64,000 nt of DNA. It comes from Thalassolituus sp006212115. GTDB taxonomy: Bacteria > Pseudomonadota > Gammaproteobacteria > Pseudomonadales > Oceanobacteraceae. Made by a program: the position numbers and the translations under genes. Position 1 is the stretch's first letter. Each line of letters starts with the position of its first letter. The stretch is from the NCBI RefSeq assembly GCF_040372045.1, contig NZ_BAABWH010000001.1; one strand, given 5' to 3'. The notes under the pieces are model-generated. The model was not told where the DNA came from, searched no databases, and saw nothing but the letters and a program-made list of their open reading frames with translations. Below are positions 53,678-63,547 of this stretch, piece after piece.

Positions 53678-53684
53678 GCAAGAT

Positions 53685-54476
53685 TTAACTGCGAATCAGC
53701 GGCATACGCTCGCGAATCTGCTTCAGTTCTGTCAGGTCGATATCGAACACGGCGACACCAGGCTCGTCTTCCAACTTCGCCAGCGGTTCACCCCAAGGGC
53801 TGATAATCATGGAGTGTCCCCAGGTCTGCCGCTTTTTATCATGCCAACCACACTGATTAGCAGCCAGTACAAAGCATTGAGTCTCGATCGCCCGGGCGCG
53901 CAGAAGCACTTCCCAATGCGCTTTGCCGGTGGTGTGGGTAAACGCCGCAGGGACCAGAATAATATCTGCGCCTTTTTCTCTCAGCGCCTGAAATTGCTCT
54001 GGAAAGCGCAGATCAAAACAAATACTCAAACCCAACCTACCGAAAGGCGTGTCGACCGTAACGAGATCACTTCCCGGAGAAAATGTGTCCGACTCGCGGT
54101 AACTGCCTTGAGAGTCGTTTACATCAACGTCGAACAAATGAATCTTGTCGTAACGAGCTACCAGCTCTCCCTCAGGGTTAACAACCAGCTGCGCAGAGCG
54201 CACACGAGTATCGTTACCGGGGGACGGCTGCGGGACGGCACCTGCAATCAACCACACACCGTGGCGCGTCGCCTGATCAGCTAACCACTCGATCGTCGCA
54301 GGATCATTCGCCAGGTTCTGATACTGACGACTGTCCATACTCAGGCACATTTCCGGCAGCAGAATGAGGCCTGCCCCTTGCCTGACAGCCTGTGAAATGA
54401 GGTGATCTAATTGAACTTTATTTTCGTCCGGCAGACTGAGACTGGTGCACTGTACGACGGCAAGCTGCTGCTTCAT
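53685..54476 (-). CDS. Nitrilase-superfamily C-N hydrolase
   Basis: This is an amidase of the Nit1/Nit2-like branch, probably a repair enzyme for deaminated glutathione or an omega-amidase. The Glu-Lys-Cys triad is visible: LILLPEMCLSM, ARYDKIHLFDV and SICFDLRFPE. Length 263 aa fits. It overlaps the yhdP stop side by one base and ends seven bases from the convergent kinase gene. Pseudomonas has the same gene before yhdP. Confidence 0.9.
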   Translation of the reverse strand: MKQQLAVVQCTSLSLPDENKVQLDHLISQAVRQGAGLILLPEMCLSMDSRQYQNLANDPATIEWLADQATRHGVWLIAGAVPQPSPGNDTRVRSAQLVVNPEGELVARYDKIHLFDVDVNDSQGSYRESDTFSPGSDLVTVDTPFGRLGLSICFDLRFPEQFQALREKGADIILVPAAFTHTTGKAHWEVLLRARAIETQCFVLAANQCGWHDKKRQTWGHSMIISPWGEPLAKLEDEPGVAVFDIDLTELKQIRERMPLIRS

Positions 54477-57400
54477 CAGTCATCCCCTCCAAGGCCGAAA
54501 ATACTCAGAACCCGATCCATAAAGCCCCGGCTTTGCTTACCTTCTACTTCGTTATCGAATGCACGATTCAGTTTTACTTCTGGCTCTTCCCAACTGCCAG
54601 CAATGGTGTAGCTGGCGCTGGTAAAGCGTTCCAACTCGTCACCTATCATGCGTTCAGTCACGTAAATAGCGCCCGCAGCAACGGGGTTCGCCAACCCGGT
54701 CAGTACGGTAATCACGGGCAAAGTACCGGTAATAGGCAGAGTCACTGCCAGCTTCATATCCAGCTCAGTCGTATTGAGGTTGGCGGTTCCTGACGTCAGG
54801 AACTTTCCACCCGGACCATCAACGGTGACTGGCTCACTCAATGTCAGTAAACCTCGATCAATTTTTGCGGCACCCTTCATGGTATCGAACGCCAGACCAG
54901 AGCCAACCAGATCGGAGAAATCGAGGCGCAGGCGTCGGAAAATCGAATTAAAATTCAGCGCACCAAATGCCTTCAGTGCTGCTGCGCCTTCTGCATTAAC
55001 CCGACCATTGGTAATTCTGAAACTGGCTTGGCCGTTTAATGATTCGGTGTTAAACCCAGCTGGCGATCCAATCCAATCCAGATTCAATTTACCCGTCAGG
55101 CGCTCACCCTCGACCACCGGCTGTAAGCGGAATGCTCGCTGTACATCGGCGACGTTACTGGCGCTGACATCCATTCCTGTCACCCGGGTAGCGTGCTGCC
55201 CTTCTCTCATAATCCAGTCCAATGAACCCTGCAATTGAATGCCTTTCATATCACTGTCGAGAATTTCCAGACTCAAGCCGGATGGCTCAGGGCGCGTCGT
55301 TGCCTGCCAGCGTCCGAAGTTACGGGTACCGTAATAGAGTTCCTGTATCGTAATATCCATGGCGGCAATATCGGCGGGCACAAACTCAGCCATAGGATCA
55401 TCGTAAGCAATCTGGGCGTCGTCAGGTGACGATTCAGAACCAGCAGTCGGGTTAGTAATAACAGGGGCCGCCGGATCAGGTTCAGCTGGCTCTGGCACGT
55501 GAACAAAATCCATCATCAGCACCAGTGGCTCAGCATCGTCTTCACGAATAACCACCGTTCCACGAGACAATTCATTATCGACCTGAATAGTCCACTCGCC
55601 GAACTCCTGCGTACCCGCAACCCGTGTGACACCAACCGGAATATCCCAGGCATCCAATGCATCAAGGCTAACCTGTAACGAGCTGACAGGGTTGGTATTA
55701 CCCAGCGCATTAGCGGACGGAACGACTAATGAACCACTCGCAGCCAGTGCCGCATCTTCCTGATCGATCAGCAGCATCATACGATCCCAGACATCCCACC
55801 AGTCGGACACATTAATGATCCCCGGCACCCGTCCCTGAATATCAATCCCCGGACTGTTATCAATACGCGCTTCGGCACCGCCCAGTACGACTTCACCGGT
55901 GCGTACACCCTCATCATTAATCGCCAGTGCCGTACTCAATATTCCGTCGTAATTAAACGAGATATCGATTTCTTCTCCCGGAGTCACCAGCGCCGTCAGG
56001 CTTCGTTGTTCTTCAACTGCTTTCCCCATAGGAGGTGGCAGTGAGATCTGTGTTCCTTGCAGGTCGGATTCAATAAGCAGGTTAAACGGCTTATCCAGTG
56101 CCGGATCAATTCCCAGGTTGGCTCGATAACTGAGCTGCCCCGCCACCGGGTCTAACAGAAATAAGTCTGCCCAATCCTTAAATGCCGACCACTGCGCCGT
56201 TCCCGTTGCGTCGCCTTCAATGCGATAGCTGTCGGCCACGGCAACAGATTGAATATCGAGAGAGAACGGACCTCCAAAGGTTTCACCCTGCAGATTATTC
56301 GCAAATAAGCCCGTATCCGTGTCGAATGTTAATGCACCATTAACGGCGCTGAACTCGAGATCCGATTCAGTAAGCTGAATCCGGGTATCAGAGAAAACAC
56401 TCTTCAACTCCACATCCGGCGTGGCGTCTTCATCGCTAAGCGCAATATCCAGACGCAGATTAGTCGCGACATCACCCTCTGCGACCCAGTCGTCCAATGA
56501 GCGATCGATCAGATCGGCGAGAGGGGTTTCCTGCAAATAGAGCAATGCCTCACTGGCCTCACCCTGAATATTGCCAGTCACTGACAATACCGTCCCCTGA
56601 GACTCGTCGCGCAGCTTAACCCGCGCCCCTTCACTCAACTTTCCGCCCAGTGTCCGCCCCTTATCAATCCAGGCATCGAGATTGGGAGTATCCATAAAGA
56701 CACGACCCGTCACACCGGTTACCGATGGCCAGCCTTCAAGGTAATCAATGGTGGCGTTTTCGGCTTCAAGATATAACTGAGTGGTCAGTCCATTATCGGG
56801 AATATCACCGCCTGTCACACCGTTCAGAATAAAGGCGACGTTAGTGGCCGTGCCGTATCGTAATCCAGCATCCAACCATTCGTTTATAGAGGGATCGAGC
56901 ATGTCAGGAACAAGATCTTCCTGCAGTCGGATATCGGCTTGTTCAATACCCAACATTAAGGCCAGATGATTTTCGACATTGGTATCACGGCGGGGAATAC
57001 GGATTGCCAGATCGCCATAAACACGCGCGTCCCGCAGCCCGGCGTCCAGATCTTCTAAGCGCAAATTAAAGAAGTCGGGTTTGATGTCCCAATAGAAACG
57101 AGCGCTGGCGTCGGTTAAATCCCACGTTGGGTTATAAATATCCTCGAGGCGCATACTCAAAGATGGATCAGAGATGTGAGCCACCCCACCCTGAGGCTGC
57201 AAATGCAGATGACCATCTGCCCCGTTAAATTCTGGAATACCGATAAAAGCACGTGTACTGATATCGCTCAGGTCCGCGCGAATATCAACGCCTCGTTCAC
57301 CACTCAATTCGGTCTCGGGCACAATGCTGACCCGGACATTACTTGCCTGACCTCGTGGCTCCAGATTGAGCACGTAGCGACTGAATCGTTCAGGCAGCAG

Positions 57401-58489
57401 GTTGTAATCGAGGATAAATTGACTGACCTGCTGCAAATCGGCTTCAGGAATCCCCATGTGCCAACCTCGCTGATCGTCCAACTGAACAGAGCTCAGGCGC
57501 AGCTCACTTAAAGGAAGGTTCTGGGTAAAAGCCTGTCGAATACTGAGGTGCCAATCGTCGTCATTACGCTCACCGGAAATTTCGAGCTGACCATCGGTTA
57601 ACGCCAACTGTTTTGCCGGAGCATCAAGAACCAATTCAGGCACTTCACCGCGTACATAGAGGCTTTTCAGGTCGCCGTCATCAATCGACAACCAACCTTC
57701 GAGACTTCCCCGAAGCGAAGGCAGAGACAGTTCACGCGGTAAGTCTTCGGGAATCCAGCGGCTCCATTGCTGCTCATCAGCGCGCAGGTAAACCTGACCT
57801 TCCTGATCCGTCCAGGGCCATAATGCTCCGCGCAGTTCAGCACTTACGAATACATCGGCAATGTCTTCACGCCCCCAGGCAATATCACCTTCGAGTGCAT
57901 GCTGCTGACCGCGATTACGCCATGTGACGTTACGCACCAACAGGGTTTCGTCATCGGCACCTTGCCGGTTGGTGACCTCCCAGTCGTTCAGAATAATGGC
58001 CTGCTGATAGCCAAGCCACTCTAACCACGGAGGCGTATCACCGGATCCGCCGGGCTCCTTCGACTGACGTTTCACCCGCGCAGTATCAAGTAGCGGCTGC
58101 GCACCAAGAAATAAACGCCCTTCTTCATCCTGCGAGAGAGGCGCTCGCACCTGCTCTATCAGAATGCGTTTAAAAACAGGAGTCAGATAGAAAGCAGAGG
58201 CACTGATGTCCAGCTCGGCCTCAACACTGCCGATGCTGAGATGCTCTTCTTCGGCACCGATCTGTACATCGGCAATGCGCACAACCGGAGACAAGAGATT
58301 CCAGTCACCTTCGAGAACACCGACGGCAACCGGCAGCCCCAACTGCTGCTGCAAGAGAGACTCAAGCTCGGGCTTCTGCGTTTCGATCAGTGGAATTAAC
58401 TGGCGGCCAAGACTGGTGTAAAACGCCAGCAGCACAGTCGCGACGACGAGCGTTATCCATAACTGAGTCCAGACCGACCGTAACATCAA
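54476..58489 (-). CDS. yhdP: AsmA-like phospholipid transport protein YhdP
   Basis: YhdP is a very large envelope protein anchored by one N-terminal helix (LWITLVVATVLLAFYTSLG), with a long beta-groove body that spans the periplasm. Together with TamB and YdbH it carries phospholipids to the outer membrane. The C-terminal AsmA-like part (about residues 1050-1290) includes LNLDWIGSPAGFNTESLNGQ. At 1337 aa it is slightly longer than E. coli YhdP (1266). It sits in rng-yhdP order as in most gammaproteobacteria. Confidence 0.93.
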   Translation of the reverse strand: MMLRSVWTQLWITLVVATVLLAFYTSLGRQLIPLIETQKPELESLLQQQLGLPVAVGVLEGDWNLLSPVVRIADVQIGAEEEHLSIGSVEAELDISASAFYLTPVFKRILIEQVRAPLSQDEEGRLFLGAQPLLDTARVKRQSKEPGGSGDTPPWLEWLGYQQAIILNDWEVTNRQGADDETLLVRNVTWRNRGQQHALEGDIAWGREDIADVFVSAELRGALWPWTDQEGQVYLRADEQQWSRWIPEDLPRELSLPSLRGSLEGWLSIDDGDLKSLYVRGEVPELVLDAPAKQLALTDGQLEISGERNDDDWHLSIRQAFTQNLPLSELRLSSVQLDDQRGWHMGIPEADLQQVSQFILDYNLLPERFSRYVLNLEPRGQASNVRVSIVPETELSGERGVDIRADLSDISTRAFIGIPEFNGADGHLHLQPQGGVAHISDPSLSMRLEDIYNPTWDLTDASARFYWDIKPDFFNLRLEDLDAGLRDARVYGDLAIRIPRRDTNVENHLALMLGIEQADIRLQEDLVPDMLDPSINEWLDAGLRYGTATNVAFILNGVTGGDIPDNGLTTQLYLEAENATIDYLEGWPSVTGVTGRVFMDTPNLDAWIDKGRTLGGKLSEGARVKLRDESQGTVLSVTGNIQGEASEALLYLQETPLADLIDRSLDDWVAEGDVATNLRLDIALSDEDATPDVELKSVFSDTRIQLTESDLEFSAVNGALTFDTDTGLFANNLQGETFGGPFSLDIQSVAVADSYRIEGDATGTAQWSAFKDWADLFLLDPVAGQLSYRANLGIDPALDKPFNLLIESDLQGTQISLPPPMGKAVEEQRSLTALVTPGEEIDISFNYDGILSTALAINDEGVRTGEVVLGGAEARIDNSPGIDIQGRVPGIINVSDWWDVWDRMMLLIDQEDAALAASGSLVVPSANALGNTNPVSSLQVSLDALDAWDIPVGVTRVAGTQEFGEWTIQVDNELSRGTVVIREDDAEPLVLMMDFVHVPEPAEPDPAAPVITNPTAGSESSPDDAQIAYDDPMAEFVPADIAAMDITIQELYYGTRNFGRWQATTRPEPSGLSLEILDSDMKGIQLQGSLDWIMREGQHATRVTGMDVSASNVADVQRAFRLQPVVEGERLTGKLNLDWIGSPAGFNTESLNGQASFRITNGRVNAEGAAALKAFGALNFNSIFRRLRLDFSDLVGSGLAFDTMKGAAKIDRGLLTLSEPVTVDGPGGKFLTSGTANLNTTELDMKLAVTLPITGTLPVITVLTGLANPVAAGAIYVTERMIGDELERFTSASYTIAGSWEEPEVKLNRAFDNEVEGKQSRGFMDRVLSIFGLGGDD

Positions 58490-58498
58490 CGCGACCTG

Positions 58499-59956
58499 TT
58501 ATTGCAGAACAATGTCATATTGATCCTGGGTGTACTGAGCTTCAACCTGAAGCTTAATGGCTTTACCGATAAACGCTTCAAGATCGGCCAAGCCATGGCT
58601 GTCTTCGTCTAACAGGCGATCGACAACCGGTTGGCTGGCAAGAACCAGATACGTACCCGCTTCGTAAGCACGCTCCTCACGCAGAATCTCGCGGAATATT
58701 TCATAGCAAATCGTTTCAGCGGTTTTCACCACGCCACGCCCGTCGCAGGCGTTGCAGCTTTCCATCAGCATATGCTCGAGTGATTCCCGCGTACGTTTGC
58801 GCGTCATCTCCACCAGCCCTAATTCGGATACACCACTGATTTTTGTTTTGGTGTGATCTTTCTCCAGCACTTTTTCCAACATACGCAACACCTGACGCTG
58901 ATGCTCAGTATCGGTCATGTCGATAAAGTCGAGAATGATAATCCCGCCCAGATTACGCAAACGAACCTGACGACCAATCGCCGTGGCCGCTTCCAGGTTG
59001 GTCTTGAAGATCGTCTCTTCAAGATTACGACGCCCAACAAATCCACCCGTGTTTACATCAATGGTGGTCATTGCTTCGGTTTGGTCGACCACCAGATAAC
59101 CGCCGGATTTGAGCGGTACCTTACGCTCCAGCGCGCGCTGAATTTCGTCTTCGACGCTGTACAGTTCGAAAATCGGACGCGGCCCCGGGTAGTAATCAAT
59201 CTTCTCCGCCACTTCAGGAACATACTGCTGGCAGAACTGCTCAATTTTCTGATGCGTTTCACGCGAGTCGATCAGAATTTTATTGGTCTCCGGGCGGGAC
59301 AAATCGCGAATCGTACGAAGCGAGAGCGGCAGTTCGTCGTACACCAGACTCGGTGGCTTGTTATCCGCAATACGTTCTTCAAGCTTGCGCCACAAACGGC
59401 GCAGGTAACTGGTGTCCGCACCGATTTCTTCTTCGCCGACGCCTTCTGCCGCGGTACGCAGGATGAAGCCCGCCTCACCTGTCAGACCTTCGGCTTCCAT
59501 GCTGTCTTTGACCAACTGCTTCAGGCGATCACGCTCAGCGTTTTCTTCAATTTTCTGCGAAATACCAACGTGCACCGAACCCGGCATAAACACCAGATAG
59601 CGAGAAGGAATCGACAGCTGCGTAGTCAGCCGCGCGCCCTTGGTACCGATAGGGTCTTTCGTTACCTGCACCACCAGCGACTGGCCTTCGTGTACCAACT
59701 GGTTGATTGGCGCATTGGCATCGCCCTCACCAATTTCTGCAGCGTGAATAAAAGCCGCACGCTCCAGACCAATATCCACAAATGCGGCCTGCATGCCGGG
59801 CAAAACCCGTACTATTTTGCCCTTGTAGATATTGCCAACGATGCCGCGATGGTTGGCACGCTCAATAAAGATTTCCTGTAATACGCCGTTTTCTACAACG
59901 CCGACACGCGTCTCAGTGGGCGTGACGTTCATTAATATTTCTGCGTTCACATTCAT
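58499..59956 (-). CDS. rng: Ribonuclease G
   Basis: RNase G is the endonuclease that matures 16S rRNA 5' ends and decays some mRNAs. An S1 domain (about residues 38-125) is followed by the RNase E/G catalytic core with catalytic Asp residues in MTTIDVNTGGFVG and IIILDFIDMTD, and the zinc-link CNACDGRG. At 485 aa it lacks the long RNase E tail. Its start overlaps maf. Confidence 0.98.
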   Translation of the reverse strand: MNVNAEILMNVTPTETRVGVVENGVLQEIFIERANHRGIVGNIYKGKIVRVLPGMQAAFVDIGLERAAFIHAAEIGEGDANAPINQLVHEGQSLVVQVTKDPIGTKGARLTTQLSIPSRYLVFMPGSVHVGISQKIEENAERDRLKQLVKDSMEAEGLTGEAGFILRTAAEGVGEEEIGADTSYLRRLWRKLEERIADNKPPSLVYDELPLSLRTIRDLSRPETNKILIDSRETHQKIEQFCQQYVPEVAEKIDYYPGPRPIFELYSVEDEIQRALERKVPLKSGGYLVVDQTEAMTTIDVNTGGFVGRRNLEETIFKTNLEAATAIGRQVRLRNLGGIIILDFIDMTDTEHQRQVLRMLEKVLEKDHTKTKISGVSELGLVEMTRKRTRESLEHMLMESCNACDGRGVVKTAETICYEIFREILREERAYEAGTYLVLASQPVVDRLLDEDSHGLADLEAFIGKAIKLQVEAQYTQDQYDIVLQ

Positions 59957-60528
59957 GCTTCTTCTGTTTGCCAGACTGGCACATCAAATTCATTCAGCAA
60001 GGCGGCTGTTTCTGTCAGGGGCAGGCCAACAACATTGCTGTAACTGCCTTCAATTCCTGCCACTAATATTGCGCCTTTGCCCTGTATTCCATAACTGCCC
60101 GCTTTATCTTCGGGCTCGCCGGTATCGACATAACGACGAATTTCGTCATCGCTTAACACTCGAAACCGCACTTTAGTCGCGATACTGATCACGCGCTCGG
60201 TGGCACCACGTACCAGCGCCACGGCACTCAATACTTCATGAGTCTGACCGGATAAACGCCCGAGTGTTTCCCGAGCTTCACCTTTACTGACAGGTTTCCC
60301 AAGAATTCCCCCATTCAGAATCACACTGGTGTCCGATCCCAGCACGAGCTCATCAGGGTTTTGCTGAGCGACTACACGCGCTTTCTCCAGCGCCATTCGC
60401 TCGACATACGCCACCGCATTTTCATCCGCCAGTGGCGACTCATCAATGTCCGCTGGTTGGACAGAAAAGTACACACCGATCTGTTGCAACAATTCGCGAC
60501 GACGCGGCGAGCCGGAGGCCAGAATCAT
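59953..60528 (-). CDS. Maf family nucleotide pyrophosphatase (YhdE)
   Basis: Maf/YhdE hydrolyses dTTP, UTP and modified nucleotides, a house-cleaning activity linked to division arrest. The family starts MILASGSPRRRELLQQIG, and LVLGSDTSVILNG, DKAGSYGIQGKGAILV and VVGLPLTET match YhdE. The start at 60528 gives 191 aa and overlaps the mreD stop as ATGA; an upstream extension in the same frame is inside mreD. Confidence 0.95.
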   Translation of the reverse strand: MILASGSPRRRELLQQIGVYFSVQPADIDESPLADENAVAYVERMALEKARVVAQQNPDELVLGSDTSVILNGGILGKPVSKGEARETLGRLSGQTHEVLSAVALVRGATERVISIATKVRFRVLSDDEIRRYVDTGEPEDKAGSYGIQGKGAILVAGIEGSYSNVVGLPLTETAALLNEFDVPVWQTEEA

Positions 60529-61004
60529 GCGGACTCCATACGCTGCAGCGAGCGATACACCAGCACATACATCCATGGCCAGAGCACCGCACTGGTTAGC
60601 GCCGGTGCCAGCAACATGACCGGCATCATGTCTTCACGCATTACCGCCATCGCCCAGTAATGAATGATCTGCTCGGCCAGCACCATCAGAAACAGCACAG
60701 CAGACTGCTGCAGCACGTTAAACAGATACATCCGGCGGTACAGCAACTGCAGTAGGTAAATATGCATAGCGACCAGAATAACGTGCAGCCCCAGCAGGGT
60801 GTTCTTCTCTACATCAAGCATCAGCCCGAGAGGAATGGCGAGCCACAAACCAAAGACAGACGGCGCAGCCAGCACCGCCGCTGTCACAACCAGCATAACC
60901 CAGGCAGGCTGAAACCAGTCGATCACCTCAGGCAGCTGAAAGTGCTCCAGTACAAAGGCTACGAATAACGCCAACAACACGTAGGCAATGCTATGCAGCT
61001 TCAT
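60525..61004 (-). CDS. mreD: Rod shape-determining protein MreD
   Basis: MreD is an inner-membrane partner of MreC and the elongasome. It has about five helices in 159 aa, with LPEVIDWFQPAWVMLVV and SVFGLWLAIPLGLMLDVEKN conserved. The ATG at 61004 overlaps the mreC stop (ATGA) and has GGAG nine bases upstream; a TTG five codons earlier is the alternative. Confidence 0.93.
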   Translation of the reverse strand: MKLHSIAYVLLALFVAFVLEHFQLPEVIDWFQPAWVMLVVTAAVLAAPSVFGLWLAIPLGLMLDVEKNTLLGLHVILVAMHIYLLQLLYRRMYLFNVLQQSAVLFLMVLAEQIIHYWAMAVMREDMMPVMLLAPALTSAVLWPWMYVLVYRSLQRMESA

Positions 61005-61897
61005 CCTTCGTTTCTCCAAAGCTGCTCGGGCGGAACGCGTCCGGCCTCATCAGTAAATACCAGCAAAAGATGACGGCTGCGATCCAACTTAGCGGTTGGC
61101 TCCGCCTTCACGGTGGCGAATGACTCACCCGGTGTGTTGCGGATACTGCTGACCGTTGCCACTGGGTAGCCTTTCGGGTATCGCTCGCCAAGGCCAGAGC
61201 TCACCAACATATCGCCAACTTTGATATCCGCTGTATTCGGTACGTAAATCAACTCCAGCTCGTTCAACGCCCCGGTGCCCGTGGCAATTGCACGTACGCC
61301 ATTGCGATTAACCTGCACGGGAACCGCGTGGTTAGAATCCGCGATCATCAACACCCGGGCTGAAAACGGCAGTACGTCGATGACCTGCCCCAGTAAGCCG
61401 TATGCATCCAACACGGGCTGACCGACAAACACGCCGTCGCGACCGCCTTTATCGATGATAATCTGCTGGGTGTAGGGATCAGGGTCGACCGCGGTGACAG
61501 ACGTCACCAGCACTTTATCGTCGACCTGATCAGAAGCCGACAACAACTCCCGAAGGGACATATTCTCGGCTTCAAGCGAGGCCATGCGTTGCGCTTTACG
61601 CTCAAGTACGAGGTTGCGGGCCGCAAGAATCTTATTCTCTTTCAGCAGCTCGCGCCGAAGGGTAGCGTTTTCACTCATCCATTCTGCGATAGATAAGGGC
61701 ACAACTGCCGTCTGGCGAGCGGGGGCAATCAGGTAACCAACGCCATAGCGCACGGATTCCAGCCAGGAATATTGGTTATCTACCCACATCAGAACAAGGC
61801 AGAAAACCGCGATCAGACCGACGCGCTGTCCTTGAAATGCTGGCACCTGAAACTGTGATTTGATGACGCTGCCCCGGGATGAAAAAGTAAATGCCAA
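61001..61897 (-). CDS. mreC: Rod shape-determining protein MreC
   Basis: MreC is a periplasmic scaffold of cell-wall elongation with one N-terminal helix (VGLIAVFCLVLMWV), a coiled coil (about residues 75-115, LRRELLKENKILAARNLVLE) and two beta domains ending in the QIIIDKGGRDGVFVGQPVLD region. The start is a TTG without a ribosome site, so the first residues are uncertain. A terminator-like hairpin precedes it. Confidence 0.93.
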   Translation of the reverse strand: MAFTFSSRGSVIKSQFQVPAFQGQRVGLIAVFCLVLMWVDNQYSWLESVRYGVGYLIAPARQTAVVPLSIAEWMSENATLRRELLKENKILAARNLVLERKAQRMASLEAENMSLRELLSASDQVDDKVLVTSVTAVDPDPYTQQIIIDKGGRDGVFVGQPVLDAYGLLGQVIDVLPFSARVLMIADSNHAVPVQVNRNGVRAIATGTGALNELELIYVPNTADIKVGDMLVSSGLGERYPKGYPVATVSSIRNTPGESFATVKAEPTAKLDRSRHLLLVFTDEAGRVPPEQLWRNEG

Positions 61898-61924
61898 CTA
61901 TACCGTGTGGGGCACGGACGGCAA

Positions 61925-61950
61925 AGAAAAAGGGGCCCTGAGGCCCCTTT
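61925..61950 (-). terminator. Terminator or attenuator between mreB and mreC
   Basis: On the minus strand AAAGGGGCC, a TCAG loop and GGCCCCTTT form a 9-bp stem followed by further T bases. It would reduce mreCD expression relative to mreB. Confidence 0.85.
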
Positions 61951-61978
61951 CTGCAAGATATGATTATCGTTGCATGGT

Positions 61979-63016
61979 CTATTCGAGAGCCGCAAGGCCG
62001 AGCTGCTGTTCGCTGGCCGTCTCGAGGAACTTACCACCGCCACGAGCAACGCATGTCAGCGGGTCATCGGCAACGATGACAGGCAGGCCAGTTTCTTCGC
62101 TCAGCAGCTTGTCGAGATCACGCAACAAGGCACCACCACCGGTCAATACCATACCGCGCTCTGCCACGTCAGAAGACAGCTCTGGTGGGGACTGCTCCAA
62201 TGCACCTTTCACCGCCTGAACGATCTGCGCCAGTGATTCCTGCAAGGCTTCGAGAATTTCGTTGGAGTTCAGCGTAAAGCTACGCGGAATCCCCTCAGCC
62301 AAATTGCGACCGCGAACATCGATCTCACGCACTTCACCACCAGGGTAAGCGGTACCGATTTCCTGCTTGATGCGCTCGGCAGTGGCTTCACCGATCAGGC
62401 TGCCGTAATGTTTACGTACGTACGCCACGATGGCTTCGTCGAAACGGTCACCACCCACTTTGATCGACTCGGCGTAAACCACGCCACTCAGCGAGATGAT
62501 GGCGATCTCAGTGGTACCACCACCGATATCGACAACCATGGAGCCTCGAGCCTCATCAACAGGCAGGCCCGCACCTATCGCAGCCGCCATTGGTTCGTAA
62601 ATCAGATACGCTTTGCTCGCACCCGCATTGATTACTGAATCACGGATCGCGCGACGCTCAACCTTTGTCGCCTGAAACGGAACACACACAACAACACGAG
62701 GGCTTGGTGGCATCAAACTGCGCTCGTGCACTTGTTTGATGAACAATTCGAGCATTTTTTCGGTGACTTCAAAGTCAGCGATAACACCGTCTTTCAGAGG
62801 ACGAATCGCCTGAATGTTTCCCGGAGTCCGACCCAGCATACGCTTCGCATCGGCACCCACTGCCTGAACTGATTTACCGTTAGGTTGGGTCCGGATCGCT
62901 ACCACCGACGGCTCATTCAGGACAATTCCCTTATCTTTCATGTAAATCAGGGTGTTAGCCGTTCCCAGGTCGATAGACAGATCACTGGAGAACAGGCCAC
63001 GGAGTTTCTTAAACAT
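61979..63016 (-). CDS. mreB: Rod shape-determining protein MreB
   Basis: MreB is the actin-like protein that guides lateral cell-wall synthesis. ATP-binding motifs are SIDLGTANTLIYM (phosphate 1), VVDIGGGTTEIAIISL (phosphate 2) and GMVLTGGGALLRDLDKLL. The start at 63016 (MFKKLRGLFSSDLSI) gives 345 aa; ten in-frame codons upstream are not family-like. It is divergent from gatC. Confidence 0.99.
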   Translation of the reverse strand: MFKKLRGLFSSDLSIDLGTANTLIYMKDKGIVLNEPSVVAIRTQPNGKSVQAVGADAKRMLGRTPGNIQAIRPLKDGVIADFEVTEKMLELFIKQVHERSLMPPSPRVVVCVPFQATKVERRAIRDSVINAGASKAYLIYEPMAAAIGAGLPVDEARGSMVVDIGGGTTEIAIISLSGVVYAESIKVGGDRFDEAIVAYVRKHYGSLIGEATAERIKQEIGTAYPGGEVREIDVRGRNLAEGIPRSFTLNSNEILEALQESLAQIVQAVKGALEQSPPELSSDVAERGMVLTGGGALLRDLDKLLSEETGLPVIVADDPLTCVARGGGKFLETASEQQLGLAALE

Positions 63017-63147
63017 CCACCGGGTTCCCGTAACAAAATATGGCAAAAAATTGCGCTAACTCTAGCAATGGCGGGGATTTAGGGCAAGAGACATTTGTGG
63101 TAGTCTCGCCCACTTATATTTAAGTTCGTATTCATTGGAGTAAACCC

Positions 63148-63435
63148 ATGGCTCTGGATCAGGATCAGGTACGCAAAATTGCCAGCCTTGCCCGCCTGCA
63201 GATCGACGATGGTCAGATAGCGGAATATCAGACCAATCTGACCAACATACTCGACTTGGTCGACCAACTATCGGCCGCGGATACCGACGGTGTAGACCCG
63301 ATGGCGCACCCGCTGGATGCCGTGCAACGCCTACGAGCGGACGTCGTCACCGAAGAAAATCAGCGTGACACCTTCCAGAAAATTGCTCCTGCCACCGAGC
63401 AGGGCCATTACCTTGTACCCCGCGTCGTTGAATAA
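63148..63435 (+). CDS. gatC: Asp/Glu-tRNA amidotransferase subunit C
   Basis: GatC stabilises the GatCAB complex that amidates misacylated Asp-tRNA(Asn) or Glu-tRNA(Gln). The N-terminal helix VRKIASLARLQIDDGQIAEY and the C-terminal RDTFQKIAPATEQGHYLVPR match. It has 95 aa. The position after divergent mreB is the Pseudomonas arrangement. Confidence 0.97.
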   Translation: MALDQDQVRKIASLARLQIDDGQIAEYQTNLTNILDLVDQLSAADTDGVDPMAHPLDAVQRLRADVVTEENQRDTFQKIAPATEQGHYLVPRVVE

Positions 63436-63527
63436 AGATCGATGAGTAAAGATCGACGAAGAAAAGTCGTCACATAAGGGTCAGGGAATACGGGTCGTCG
63501 AATACAGCCCGGTGAATAAATGGGCAA
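63430..63527. repeat. Seven degenerate 14-bp repeats between gatC and gatA
   Basis: From the last codon of gatC the sequence splits into seven consecutive 14-base units with consensus near GAATAAAGGTCGTC (for example GAATAAAGATCGAT, GAGTAAAGATCGAC, GAATACGGGTCGTC). They fill nearly the whole spacer. The period is not a multiple of three and the units have stop codons, so they are not coding. Confidence 0.7.
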
Positions 63528-63547
63528 CTGCCTCCAGGACATTGAGA

